Source: JAVBWI01 sp036677445
Lineage (GTDB): Bacteria > Bacillota > Clostridia > Christensenellales > CAG-138
Reading direction: 5' to 3'
DNA length: 64,000 bases
Assembly: GCA_036677445.1 (NCBI GenBank)
Contig: JAVBWI010000017.1
Span: forward strand, 62,001-126,000
Position numbers and translations under genes: made by a program. Numbering within the stretch: the stretch's first letter is position 1; each line of letters opens with the position of its first letter. Shown here piece after piece: positions 23,342-30,173 of this stretch. A model generated the notes under the pieces. It was not told the origin of the DNA, did no database searches, and saw only the letters and a list, made by a program, of their open reading frames with translations.

Positions 23342-24418
23342 ATGAAAAAGTTTTTAACTTTGGTTCTGGCTTTGGTTATGGTGCTGGCAATTGCCGCTCC
23401 CGCCATGGCGTTCACCGCCGATGATTCGGACACTGCTAATGTTCCCTATGAACTGGATATTTATCTGGTGGATTATGAGGGTGACGATTTCTTTGGTTTC
23501 GTTGCGCTTCCCGAGTCTGATCGTGGCTATGCCAAAAACGAGATCGTAGCTGCTGTTGTGGAACTGTTTGTTCCCAAGGGTGAGGATCCCGACGCTGATG
23601 GTTATACTTCTCTTGAGTTCTCTGGCTCCCATGTCAGTCTCGATGTAACGGATAACAAAATTACTGGGGGCAATGCTACCCTCCAGACCGTCAATGGTTC
23701 TGGTACTTTCGCACTGGATGGTGGTAAACTTAAGCAGGTTGCTGCCTTTACCGCTAACACTTCCAAGGATCTTACCTATAAGTGGCTGTTCTTTGCAAAG
23801 GTTACGGATGATGATGCTTCCTTGACCGCTAAGCTCATTGACGGCACCACCGGACAGAAGTTTACTGTCACTGACGGCGAATATGACGATGATATCGACG
23901 TTACTTTGGATGGCGAGACCTACAACATTGATCTGGTTAAGACTAGCTCCTCTGCTAATGGCCAGTACACCATTACTGGCGATTACGACGATGAAGCTTT
24001 CGAAATCATAATCGATGTTAACAAGAGCTTCAAGTCTACTGGCATGACGGTTGATGGCTCAGTTCTGGCTGTTACCGCCGCTGGCAAGCTTGGCATCGTG
24101 GATGGCACTGGCGTCGCAACCTCTGGCGCTACTTTCAATGCTGTCATGGATGTCTACGAAGGTGTTGTAATCGATGTATTTGGCATGGATTTCTTCAACA
24201 TCGGTAACTATGTGCGTCCTTCTTTCTTTGAAGGTTTGACCTCCGGCTCGACGCTTGAAGCGACCGTTGAAATCGAGCCCTGGACCGCGTACGTCTCCGT
24301 TCCCGACAACATCGTCGTGGATCCCCCGAAGACCGGTGATGCCGCTAGCATCCTTGGCTTCGTGATGATCGTGCTGGCCGCCGCCGCTGTCGTGGCTGTC
24401 CGCAAGGTTCGTGCGTAA
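23342..24418 (+). CDS. PPKTG-anchored acidic surface protein, paralogue 3
   Basis: 358 residues from ATG 23342. Signal peptide MKKFLTLVLALVMVLAIA with APAMA cleavage. Blocks: PYELDIYLVDYEGDDFFGFV, RGYAKNEIVAAVVELFVPK, LTYKWLFFAKVTDDDASLT. The middle is rich in Asp, Thr and Gly (QKFTVTDGEYDDDIDVTLDG); then 'SFKSTGMTVDG', 'MDVYEGVVIDVFGMDFFNIGNYVRPSFF' and DPPKTGD-helix-RKVRA. It groups with paralogue 4 (both have 'DVFGMD-F-IGNYVR-SFF') rather than 1 and 2 (which have 'DEFGFDF...VVNDDFF'). Codon choice is noticeably more T-ending than in paralogues 1 and 2, suggesting different age or source. It has its own promoter and a palindromic operator candidate. Confidence 0.87.
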   Translation: MKKFLTLVLALVMVLAIAAPAMAFTADDSDTANVPYELDIYLVDYEGDDFFGFVALPESDRGYAKNEIVAAVVELFVPKGEDPDADGYTSLEFSGSHVSLDVTDNKITGGNATLQTVNGSGTFALDGGKLKQVAAFTANTSKDLTYKWLFFAKVTDDDASLTAKLIDGTTGQKFTVTDGEYDDDIDVTLDGETYNIDLVKTSSSANGQYTITGDYDDEAFEIIIDVNKSFKSTGMTVDGSVLAVTAAGKLGIVDGTGVATSGATFNAVMDVYEGVVIDVFGMDFFNIGNYVRPSFFEGLTSGSTLEATVEIEPWTAYVSVPDNIVVDPPKTGDAASILGFVMIVLAAAAVVAVRKVRA

Positions 24419-24456
24419 GCACATACGCTAAACCCTTCGGGAATTGAATTAGCACA

Positions 24457-24487
24457 AAAGAGCCCGCCTTCAAGGCGGGCTCTTTGG
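24457..24487 (+). terminator. Terminator of surface paralogue 3
   Basis: AAAGAGCCCGCC (24457-24468) / GGCGGGCTCTTT (24474-24485). Confidence 0.8.
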
Positions 24488-24595
24488 GCTCTATGTCAAT
24501 AGTAGAGGTAGAGTAATAGGCTAGAGGAAACAGGAACGAAAGGCGAGAGCAATCTGCTCTCGTTTTGTGCATTGTCTGTTCATTTGATGCACGGA

Positions 24596-25153
24596 CTAGG
24601 CCTTAAAATCGAGAATGATTGAACCGGGCGCAAGCCCGGTAACGCTATTGTCCGCATAGCCCAGCAATTCTCCGTCTCCATTGAATGCGATTGCCCGTTT
24701 CGCGAATTTCCAGCCTTGGCCGATATCATAATACATGCCGTTGGGGCTAATTTTCGCACCCGAAGGGTAAAAGAAACCGTCTGTGCGCAGCATCGCGCCG
24801 TAGCCGGTGTATAAGCAGCCGTTTTCGCCCATATATGCCTGCCCTTTGTATCCGCTGACATGGTGAATGTCCTTCATTTGCCCTACGGTTCGAGTGGAAG
24901 TGCCGTCGAATAACGGGATTGCTGCGGTATTCTCAACCGCAGCCAAATTTGCAGCCAACTCTTTATTCTGAATGTTTTTGATACCGGAAGTAAATGCAAT
25001 AAAAGGGTCGGCGTCTTCTCCGTAAACGGCATTTAGCGCGGCTTGGGATATTTTTCCCCAAGCGCCGTCCGCCTTTACGCTCAACGCAGTCTGCAAATCA
25101 CGTACCTGGCTGGTATGTAGTCCCGCGACACGGTAATCTGTTTGTATCGCCAC
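24596..25153 (-). CDS. Protein of unknown function with N-terminal peptidoglycan-binding-like motif
   Basis: 185 residues, GGAGG-type ribosome binding site before ATG. The N-terminal 'VRDLQTALSVKADGAWGKISQAALNAVYG' resembles a single PG_binding_1 repeat (V-x-x-L-Q-x-x-L-x-x-x-x-DG-x-x-G). The C-terminal part contains short aromatic/Gly-rich segments (YKGQAYMGENGCLYTGYGAML, NGMYYDIGQGWKF) reminiscent of wall- or carbohydrate-binding repeats of phage lysins or tail proteins. No catalytic residues were recognised and no signal peptide is present. It stands alone on the minus strand between two surface genes, like the phage-type genes on either side, and may be another phage relic. Confidence 0.6.
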   Translation of the reverse strand: MAIQTDYRVAGLHTSQVRDLQTALSVKADGAWGKISQAALNAVYGEDADPFIAFTSGIKNIQNKELAANLAAVENTAAIPLFDGTSTRTVGQMKDIHHVSGYKGQAYMGENGCLYTGYGAMLRTDGFFYPSGAKISPNGMYYDIGQGWKFAKRAIAFNGDGELLGYADNSVTGLAPGSIILDFKA

Positions 25154-25319
25154 GCTTACTCCTCCTTTAACTCTCTATATGCTCTTATCGAATCTAGCGG
25201 CTAAAACTTAAGATTCTTTAAGAACTTATGTAAAATGCACTATCAAGCGGTCTGTAAACACTACTCCACAGCAGGCCAATCGACATATCGCGCAGAAATA
25301 TTACGAAAACGAAAAAAAT

Positions 25320-25450
25320 CTTCACACTTTTGTATTATTCGTTCCGACTTTGTAAATACTTGCTGCAAAGCCGAATGCTGCATGGCTGAAAACGGTGCAA
25401 ACAGGTTCCCGTGCTTTATTTGCAGCAACAATACGAAAGGGGAAACAATA
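25320..25450 (+). promoter_or_regulatory. Conserved leader of surface paralogue 4
   Basis: 25370-25450 matches 16401-16482 with only one single-base indel in the leader; the CTTCACACTTTTGTATTATT phrase upstream is also kept. It includes the TTGCTGCA / TGCAGCAA closing helix and the GGTTCCC...GCAGCAACAATACGAAAGGGG motif. The part from 25154 to 25319 holds nothing recognisable. Confidence 0.5.
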
Positions 25451-26626
25451 ATGAAAAAGTTCCTGGTTCTGACTCTTGCCCTGTTGCTGGCGCTTGCTGT
25501 TACCGCGCCCGCCATGGCATTTACAGCCGATACCTCGGATGGTTCGGATGTTCCTTACGAGCTGGATATTTATCTGGTGGATTATGAGGATAACGATTTC
25601 TTCGGGTTCACCACGCTGCCGGCAAGCGACCGCGGTTATGCCAAGAACGAGATTGTGGCCGCGATTGTGGAACTGTATGTTCCCAAGGGCGAAAATCCCA
25701 ATGACGACGGCTATGGGACCCTTGTCTTTAGCGGTGATAACGTAAGCCTTAACGTAAGCGATAACGATCTTCCGCTACGTACAACCTCCAACGTAAAGTA
25801 CAATAAAAGTGCATATCACTACAACAAGAGCGACGATGAAATTGTGCTTACTATTGGTGACAAGCTCAGCGGGAAGAACACCTTCAAATGGATTTACTTC
25901 GCCAAGGTGACCGGGGACGACGCCTCTCTTACCGTCTCTTTAGTGGATGGCAGCTCTTCAGGCAGCTTTGGCAACACTATTGTCGGTGAAGTTGAAGAAT
26001 CAAATGTCACTGTTTCTAATTCGCTGCTTCTTACACTTAGCGGTGATGATTACCTTATTCTGAAAGATAAGGCCAGTGGTGCCGCAGGACGCTACATTAT
26101 CTATTCCGATTACAGATTTGCAACCGATGTTCCTACCGGCCATGTTTTTGTCGATAGCGATGTTCATGGCGTCTACTCGTCTGCGATCGTAATCAATGTG
26201 GATAAGAACGGCAAGTCCACCGGTATGTCCATTGACCACAATGGTACAAAAGGCCTCGAAGGGCCCTTCGCTCTTGGCGTAACCACTGGCAGTGTTTTAG
26301 GCATTCGGGACGGCGCTGTTATAAAAACCTCCGGGCATGATTATAATGACGTAATGGATGTCTACGAAGATATTGTTGAAGACGTGTTCGGTATGGATTA
26401 CTTCCTGATTGGAAACTATGTCCGCGATTCCTTCTTCACCGGTCTTACCTCTGCCAGTACCCTCACTGCAACTGTTGATATCAAACCCTGGACCTCCTAT
26501 GTCAGCATTCCCGACGTAGTCGTGATCGATCCCCCGAAGACTGGTGACGCCGCAAGCGTTCTCGGCTTCGTGATGGTCGCGCTCGCTGCGGTCGCCGCAT
26601 TTGCCGTAAAGAAGGTACGTGCATAA
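25451..26626 (+). CDS. PPKTG-anchored acidic surface protein, paralogue 4
   Basis: 391 residues from ATG 25451, the longest of the set. Signal peptide MKKFLVLTLALLLALAVT with APAMA cleavage. Blocks: PYELDIYLVDYEDNDFFGFT, RGYAKNEIVAAIVELYVPK, TFKWIYFAKVTGDDASLT. A long variable middle with several Ser/Thr/Tyr-rich strands is followed by 'GKSTGMSIDHNG', 'MDVYEDIVEDVFGMDYFLIGNYVRDSFF' and DPPKTGD-helix-KKVRA. It looks like a mosaic: 5' end and last 100 bases nearly identical to paralogue 2, but the acidic C-terminal block like paralogue 3. Predicted to be exported and anchored to peptidoglycan by a sortase. Function unknown. Confidence 0.87.
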   Translation: MKKFLVLTLALLLALAVTAPAMAFTADTSDGSDVPYELDIYLVDYEDNDFFGFTTLPASDRGYAKNEIVAAIVELYVPKGENPNDDGYGTLVFSGDNVSLNVSDNDLPLRTTSNVKYNKSAYHYNKSDDEIVLTIGDKLSGKNTFKWIYFAKVTGDDASLTVSLVDGSSSGSFGNTIVGEVEESNVTVSNSLLLTLSGDDYLILKDKASGAAGRYIIYSDYRFATDVPTGHVFVDSDVHGVYSSAIVINVDKNGKSTGMSIDHNGTKGLEGPFALGVTTGSVLGIRDGAVIKTSGHDYNDVMDVYEDIVEDVFGMDYFLIGNYVRDSFFTGLTSASTLTATVDIKPWTSYVSIPDVVVIDPPKTGDAASVLGFVMVALAAVAAFAVKKVRA

Positions 26627-26667
26627 GCATTATTTCTACAAAGTGATCGGGAACCGAATTAGCACAA

Positions 26668-26702
26668 AAGAAGTCCACCCGTAAAAAGGTGGGCTTCTTC
26701 TT
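26668..26702 (+). terminator. Terminator of surface paralogue 4
   Basis: AAGAAGTCCACC / GGTGGGCTTCTT (one G-T pair) with an A-rich loop and T-rich end. Confidence 0.75.
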
Positions 26703-26758
26703 GTTTCCAGCCATCAAAATGATATACTTGCTTTAGCAACAGTTAAGGATGTGATGAA

Positions 26759-27442
26759 ATGTCGACGTGGATATTACTGGCCACCGCTGAGCCTTCAGCA
26801 CTTAGAATCCTATGCATGTCACTAAAGCAAGAAGGCTACTTAATAGATCAATCTTTTGATGGTCATAAAGCGCTCGACAGGATATCAAGATTCGCATATA
26901 ATATTGTGCTTCTTGATGCAGCGCTACCTAAGCTCTCCGGCATTGAGGTGTGCAAGTGCGTGCGTGAGACATGTGATGTTCCAATTATTGTATTTTCCCA
27001 CAATGGCAATACTATGGATGAAATAATGAGTCTTGAGTATGGTGCGCATGATTATATTATCGATCCTTCTAATTTGCTTGTTTTCAAAGCACGAGTTAAA
27101 GCAATTCTACGTCGTACGATAAGAAAGCCGATAGTGCCTGTACAGCTATCCGTCGGCAAGCTGTTTCTCGACACATCTACACGCTCGGTTAAGAGGAACG
27201 GCATAACTATCTGCCTTGGAGCTTATGAATACGAACTCCTGAAACTGTTCATGTTATATCCTGAACGTTTGTTCACCAAGGAGGAACTCCTTAGCGCTAT
27301 TTGGGGAAGTGACAATATTAAGGACTATTCTCTGTTAGCTCATGGCATATGCCGTTTACGTAAAAAGATTGATAATGATTCCAATAATCTAAGCTATATC
27401 CTATCAAAACGAGGTGTTGGATACTATTTTAAATCTGCGTAG
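26759..27442 (+). CDS. Orphan OmpR-type response regulator with degenerate receiver
   Basis: 227 residues. Receiver (1-115) followed by a complete winged-helix DNA-binding domain (FLDTSTRSVKRNGITICLGAYEYELLKLFMLYPERLFTKEELLSAIWG...LAHGICRLRKKI...YILSKRGVGYYF). The phosphoacceptor Asp53 (IVLLDAALPKLSG) and Ser80 are present. However, the acidic pocket normally VVDDE reads LATAE (only Glu11 left), and the invariant Lys before Pro is Asp102 (YIIDPSN). Such receivers generally cannot be switched by phosphorylation in the usual way. No histidine kinase is near. Composition is clearly AT-richer than the neighbours, suggesting transfer. The position, 130 bases after surface paralogue 4 and before a paralogue scrap, makes it a candidate regulator of the surface genes (inference). 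Confidence 0.9.
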   Translation: MSTWILLATAEPSALRILCMSLKQEGYLIDQSFDGHKALDRISRFAYNIVLLDAALPKLSGIEVCKCVRETCDVPIIVFSHNGNTMDEIMSLEYGAHDYIIDPSNLLVFKARVKAILRRTIRKPIVPVQLSVGKLFLDTSTRSVKRNGITICLGAYEYELLKLFMLYPERLFTKEELLSAIWGSDNIKDYSLLAHGICRLRKKIDNDSNNLSYILSKRGVGYYFKSA

Positions 27443-27606
27443 AATTTTATTATGATCTATATCGAATGCTTGTTTCTCTTTTGCATACTGGCTTCTCCTC
27501 AATGTTAAGCATATCTAATTTGAATTTTTTAAAGTCAGAAATACCGACCGGCTGAAAGTTCTGCTTGGTTGTCATGAACGCGGCTGCTTTTAGCAAATTG
27601 CCAACT

Positions 27607-27642
27607 GCCGCTGTCGTGGCTGTCCGCAAGGTTCGTGCGTAA
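27607..27642 (+). pseudogene. 3' scrap of a fifth PPKTG surface-protein gene
   Basis: The 36 bases match the last 36 bases of paralogue 3 (24383-24418) exactly, encoding AAVVAVRKVRA-stop. The homology continues through the 3' UTR (GTAAGCACA-ACGCTAAACCCTTCGGGAA) and into a terminator (27684-27710, AAAGCCCGCC / GGCGGGCTTT). Nothing of the gene is left upstream; on the minus strand 'MTTKQNFQPVGISDFKKF' (from about 27575) looks like the first codons of an AAA-ATPase-like gene, so two truncated genes abut here. Confidence 0.75.
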
Positions 27643-27683
27643 GCACACACGCTAAACCCTTCGGGAACTGAATAACGCACGTC

Positions 27684-27710
27684 AAAGCCCGCCCGTAAGG
27701 CGGGCTTTTT
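27684..27710 (+). terminator. Orphan terminator of the fifth surface-gene scrap
   Basis: AAAGCCCGCC (27684-27693) / GGCGGGCTTT (27699-27708), T-run. Same position relative to the gene end as in paralogues 2-4. Confidence 0.75.
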
Positions 27711-27755
27711 CATTTCTTCCAAAGGTTTCACTTGCGAGCGGCGACCTGTGCGGCG

Positions 27756-27800
27756 CTGTCAAAAAAGTACCCACGGCACTTTTTTGACAACGCCGTACAT
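27756..27800 (+). repeat. Isolated hairpin 1 of the dispersed element
   Basis: TCAAAAAAGTACCC-type arm / GGCACTTTTTTGA-type arm (27759-27789), followed by CAACGCCGTACAT, as in the other copies. No further hairpins. Confidence 0.6.
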
Positions 27801-27837
27801 ACAATGCAGTAGTAACTGTGAAGGGGGATGAAGCCGC

Positions 27838-28401
27838 ATGTCCGTCGGGCAAAACCCTATGGGGCAATACCTTTTGAATCAGGTCGCGCTCTCAAACTCC
27901 ATCCGCAGGCTGTGGGTGGATAACAACCTGTGGGTGCGGTCGCTGATATACAGCATACTGTTCGACCTTGGCGACAGGGAAGTGATACAGGCGCAGCTTC
28001 GGAAAAACGCGGACGCGTTCGCAACCCTGTTTGCGCAGTTTTACGGCCAGCAAACGGGCCAGCGGGTAAGGACTCTGTTTTTAAACTATATGCAAAGCGC
28101 AGAAGCAATGATTCAGGCCTATAAGGATAACGACCTTCCCGCCGTAGCTGTGCAGAACCAGAATTTGTATAGGTTTGCGGACGATCTCTCGCAGTTATAC
28201 GCGGATATCAACCGGTATTGGGATAAAATGACCCTGCAGGCGATGCTGTATGAGCTTATAAATTTAACCGAATATGAGATCATGCACATCCGTGCCGGTG
28301 AATTTGCGCAAAGCGCCGAAAACTATGATGAAATCATGAATCAGACATACAGGCTTTCAGACGAGCTAACCTATGGCATGTTAAGGCAATTTCAGGTGTA
28401 A
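27838..28401 (+). CDS. All-helical conserved hypothetical protein
   Basis: 187 residues with no signal peptide or membrane segment; almost entirely predicted helix, rich in Gln, Asn, Leu and aromatic residues. The pattern 'LNQVALSNSIRRLWVDNNLWVRSLIYSILFDL', 'LRKNADAFATLFAQFYGQQTGQRVRTLFLNYM' and 'INRYWDKMTLQAMLYELINLTEYEIMHIRAGEFAQSAENYDEIMNQ' resembles a family of Bacillus and Clostridia hypothetical proteins, some mislabelled acetylglutamate kinase. Their role is unknown. Ribosome binding site GAAGGGGG lies about 10 bases before ATG. It is a single gene flanked by hairpin elements on both sides. Confidence 0.7.
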   Translation: MSVGQNPMGQYLLNQVALSNSIRRLWVDNNLWVRSLIYSILFDLGDREVIQAQLRKNADAFATLFAQFYGQQTGQRVRTLFLNYMQSAEAMIQAYKDNDLPAVAVQNQNLYRFADDLSQLYADINRYWDKMTLQAMLYELINLTEYEIMHIRAGEFAQSAENYDEIMNQTYRLSDELTYGMLRQFQV

Positions 28402-28403
28402 GC

Positions 28404-28640
28404 AAGTGTCAAAAAAGTGACTACGTCACTTTTTTGAGCTTCACAGGAACCGCCTGCATCTTTGATGCGGTCGGCGGTTCCTGCAAGGAAAGCCTTGCGC
28501 CGCAAGGCTTTGCGCTCGCGCCGTACATGCCGCCGCTCGCGAAAGAAACCTCCGGGTGCGGCGGCCCCCGAACCCCCTATGGCACGCGTTTGCATCAGCT
28601 GTACGACTCCAGGTTAGTAGGCTTGCTTTAACAACCCCCT
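28404..28640 (+). repeat. Dispersed hairpin element, variant copy, plus orientation
   Basis: Hairpin 1 (TCAAAAAAGTGAC / GTCACTTTTTTGA, 28408-28437), also a terminator for the preceding gene. Hairpin 2 is CAGGAACCGCC / GGCGGTTCCTG; a third is AGCCTTGCG / CGCAAGGCT. Ends with AGTAGGCTTGCTTTAAC, similar to 34.13-34.16 kb. Confidence 0.65.
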
Positions 28641-28651
28641 TCGTTTAATAA

Positions 28652-28838
28652 GCTATAATCGTCAAAACCGGCGACATGTGCGCCGGTTTGACACCTTACA
28701 CAAATGCCGGTCCTCTGCGGGGGACGCCTCGGACACTAGGCTTGCGGGCCGTCGCCGCCGCCTAAACAGGCGCAGGCACTTGTGAGAAACCCGCCAAAGC
28801 GAACTCACGAAAATGCCGCGGCATTTGTGTGAATTTGA
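28652..28838 (-). repeat. Dispersed hairpin element, family B, minus orientation
   Basis: On the minus strand: ATTCACACAAATGCC / GGCATTTTCGTGA, linker GTTCGCTTTGGCGGGTTTCT, hairpin 2 remnant, AAGGTGTCA linker, hairpin 3 with a CGCACATG loop and GCCGGTTTTGACGATT. Same order as at 19.79 kb, opposite strand. Its first hairpin supplies the end of the truncated holin frame. Confidence 0.75.
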
Positions 28839-29056
28839 TTGATCCAATCTTCGCCCGCACCCCGGATGAGCGCCTGCACATCTACAGATGCCGCCTCCAA
28901 TAGCGCCAACGTGGGCGCGCTCAGCTTGCCGTACGCTTTTTGCAGCAGCAGCTCGCCCAGCTCCGCAATCTGCGCCTCGGTGAGCTTGGCGCCGTTCGCC
29001 TTCAGGCTGTCCACCACGGTCTGCTGCAGCTCGCCCACGGTGATCTGGAATGGCAT
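28805..29056 (-). pseudogene. Truncated duplicate of the LLH-type holin gene
   Basis: The frame encodes 'QITVGELQQTVVDSLKANGAKLTEAQIAELGELLLQKAYGKLSAPTLALLEAASVDVQALIRGAGEDWINQ', nearly identical to the C-terminal two thirds of the intact holin at 29559-29945 (a handful of base changes over about 210 bases). The N-terminal membrane helix is missing and the ORF starts MPF directly at the break, without a ribosome binding site. The last residues IHTNAAAFS and the stop come from the dispersed hairpin element, just as in alaS. It is a dead partial duplication. Confidence 0.8.
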
Positions 29057-29269
29057 TTCTACAATTCATTTTAGGATTGCTCTTTAAAGAACCGAGTTAT
29101 GTTAAAAAATAGTTTCAAAATTAATATGTCCCTTTTGGGTACCGCCCGATTGTATTATAGGGAGAAGCTGGTGTAGATAGGGACAGGGTACAAAAGAGGT
29201 GGTGCTACCACTTTCTTAGCTAATTTGGCGTTCATATCAAATTAGGTAACATGTTTTGAAAGGATCAAT

Positions 29270-29491
29270 ATGAAAAAGACGGCATATTTTATTGTTGGTT
29301 TATGTATTCTCGTTATTGTTCTACTGGAATTTGCGTATTTGCTTCAAATGGCTTCAGTTGTAGTAGGCGAAAGTTTGATATATCCTCCTAGCCAACCTGC
29401 ATTCAATTTAATCCTTTCTGAGACATGGATTTCGCTAGTTGCTGCATTTGCTATCGGGGTTTTTCTGGTAATTTACAGCAGGAAGCAGTGA
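29270..29491 (+). CDS. Small membrane protein of unknown function
   Basis: 73 residues, AAAGGA eight bases before ATG. Two predicted membrane helices (about 6-30, AYFIVGLCILVIVLLEFAYLLQMA, and 52-70, ISLVAAFAIGVFLVIYS) joined by a short extracytoplasmic loop, with a basic SRKQ tail. No family recognised. Clearly AT-rich against the surrounding sequence. It lies on the plus strand between the truncated and the intact holin genes, so it may have come in with the rearrangement. Confidence 0.55.
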   Translation: MKKTAYFIVGLCILVIVLLEFAYLLQMASVVVGESLIYPPSQPAFNLILSETWISLVAAFAIGVFLVIYSRKQ

Positions 29492-29558
29492 ATCATGCCG
29501 CTGTTTATCAGTCCCGCCGCCCTCTTAACGAGGGCAACGGGGCTTCTCTCTGCACGGA

Positions 29559-29945
29559 TTATTTAGTCGTTTTTATTTTACTTATCCAGTCCTCGCCCGC
29601 ACCGCGAATGAGCGCCTGCACGTCTACAGCTGCCGCCTCCAATAGCGCCAACGTGGGCGCGCTCAGCTTGCCGTGCGCTTTTTGCAGCAGCAGCTCGCCC
29701 AGCTCCGCAATCTGCGCCTCCGTGAGCTTGGCGCCGTTCGCCTTCAGGCTGTCCACCACGGTCTGCTGCAGCTCGCCCACGGTGATCTGCGCCGCCTGTA
29801 TGACCTGCTCCGTGGCGGCGGCGATTGCGGCCAGCTCCTGCTTCTTTGCGAGCCTGGCCGTGAGCCATGCCCCCGCAACGCCGATTGCCGTAATAGCCAG
29901 CGTCGCCACAATTTCCAATGCGTACCCGATGATCGTTTCCGTCAT
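29559..29945 (-). CDS. Phage holin, LLH-type
   Basis: 128 residues. N-terminal membrane helix (IIGYALEIVATLAITAIGVAGAWLTARLAKK, about 5-34), then a long amphipathic helical region with QITVGELQQTVVDSLKANGAKLTEAQIAELGELLLQK, which fits the LLH holin family (a membrane anchor, a leucine-rich helix and a short C-terminal helix). Holins permeabilise the membrane so that the lysin reaches the wall. It is the last gene of the second lysis cassette (NlpC/P60 lysin - XhlA-like - holin); the 15-base gap to the XhlA-like gene suggests one operon. Part of the gene is duplicated at 28805-29056. Confidence 0.82.
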   Translation of the reverse strand: MTETIIGYALEIVATLAITAIGVAGAWLTARLAKKQELAAIAAATEQVIQAAQITVGELQQTVVDSLKANGAKLTEAQIAELGELLLQKAHGKLSAPTLALLEAAAVDVQALIRGAGEDWISKIKTTK

Positions 29946-29960
29946 GAATTGTTCCTCCTT

Positions 29961-30170
29961 TTATTTTATCTGCCCCAGCGCCCAACCGACAAACCCGGCG
30001 GCCGCCAGGGTGATGAACTGTGTCATAAGCGTTTCCCAACGCTTTCCGCCTTTCTCCTCGATGCTGCGGAGCCGCTTCTCATGATCGGCCTGCACCTCCA
30101 GCGCCGTATCCAGCTTTTGCCCTATCACGGCCAGCTCCCGCAATATTGCCTGCACCTGATCGTCCGCCAT
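29961..30170 (-). CDS. XhlA-like lysis-associated membrane protein (second cassette)
   Basis: 69 residues: amphipathic helix (VQAILRELAVIGQKLDTALEVQADHEKRLRSIE), the motif EKGGKRWETLMTQ, and one membrane helix (FITLAAAGFVGWALGQIK). Same length and plan as 21545-21754, with conserved KLDTAL, RL-x-x-(V/I)E and GGKRW positions, so both arose from one ancestor. It follows the lysin gene after three bases and precedes the holin. XhlA-type proteins anchor in the membrane and assist holin and lysin. Confidence 0.72.
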   Translation of the reverse strand: MADDQVQAILRELAVIGQKLDTALEVQADHEKRLRSIEEKGGKRWETLMTQFITLAAAGFVGWALGQIK

Positions 30171-30173
30171 GCA

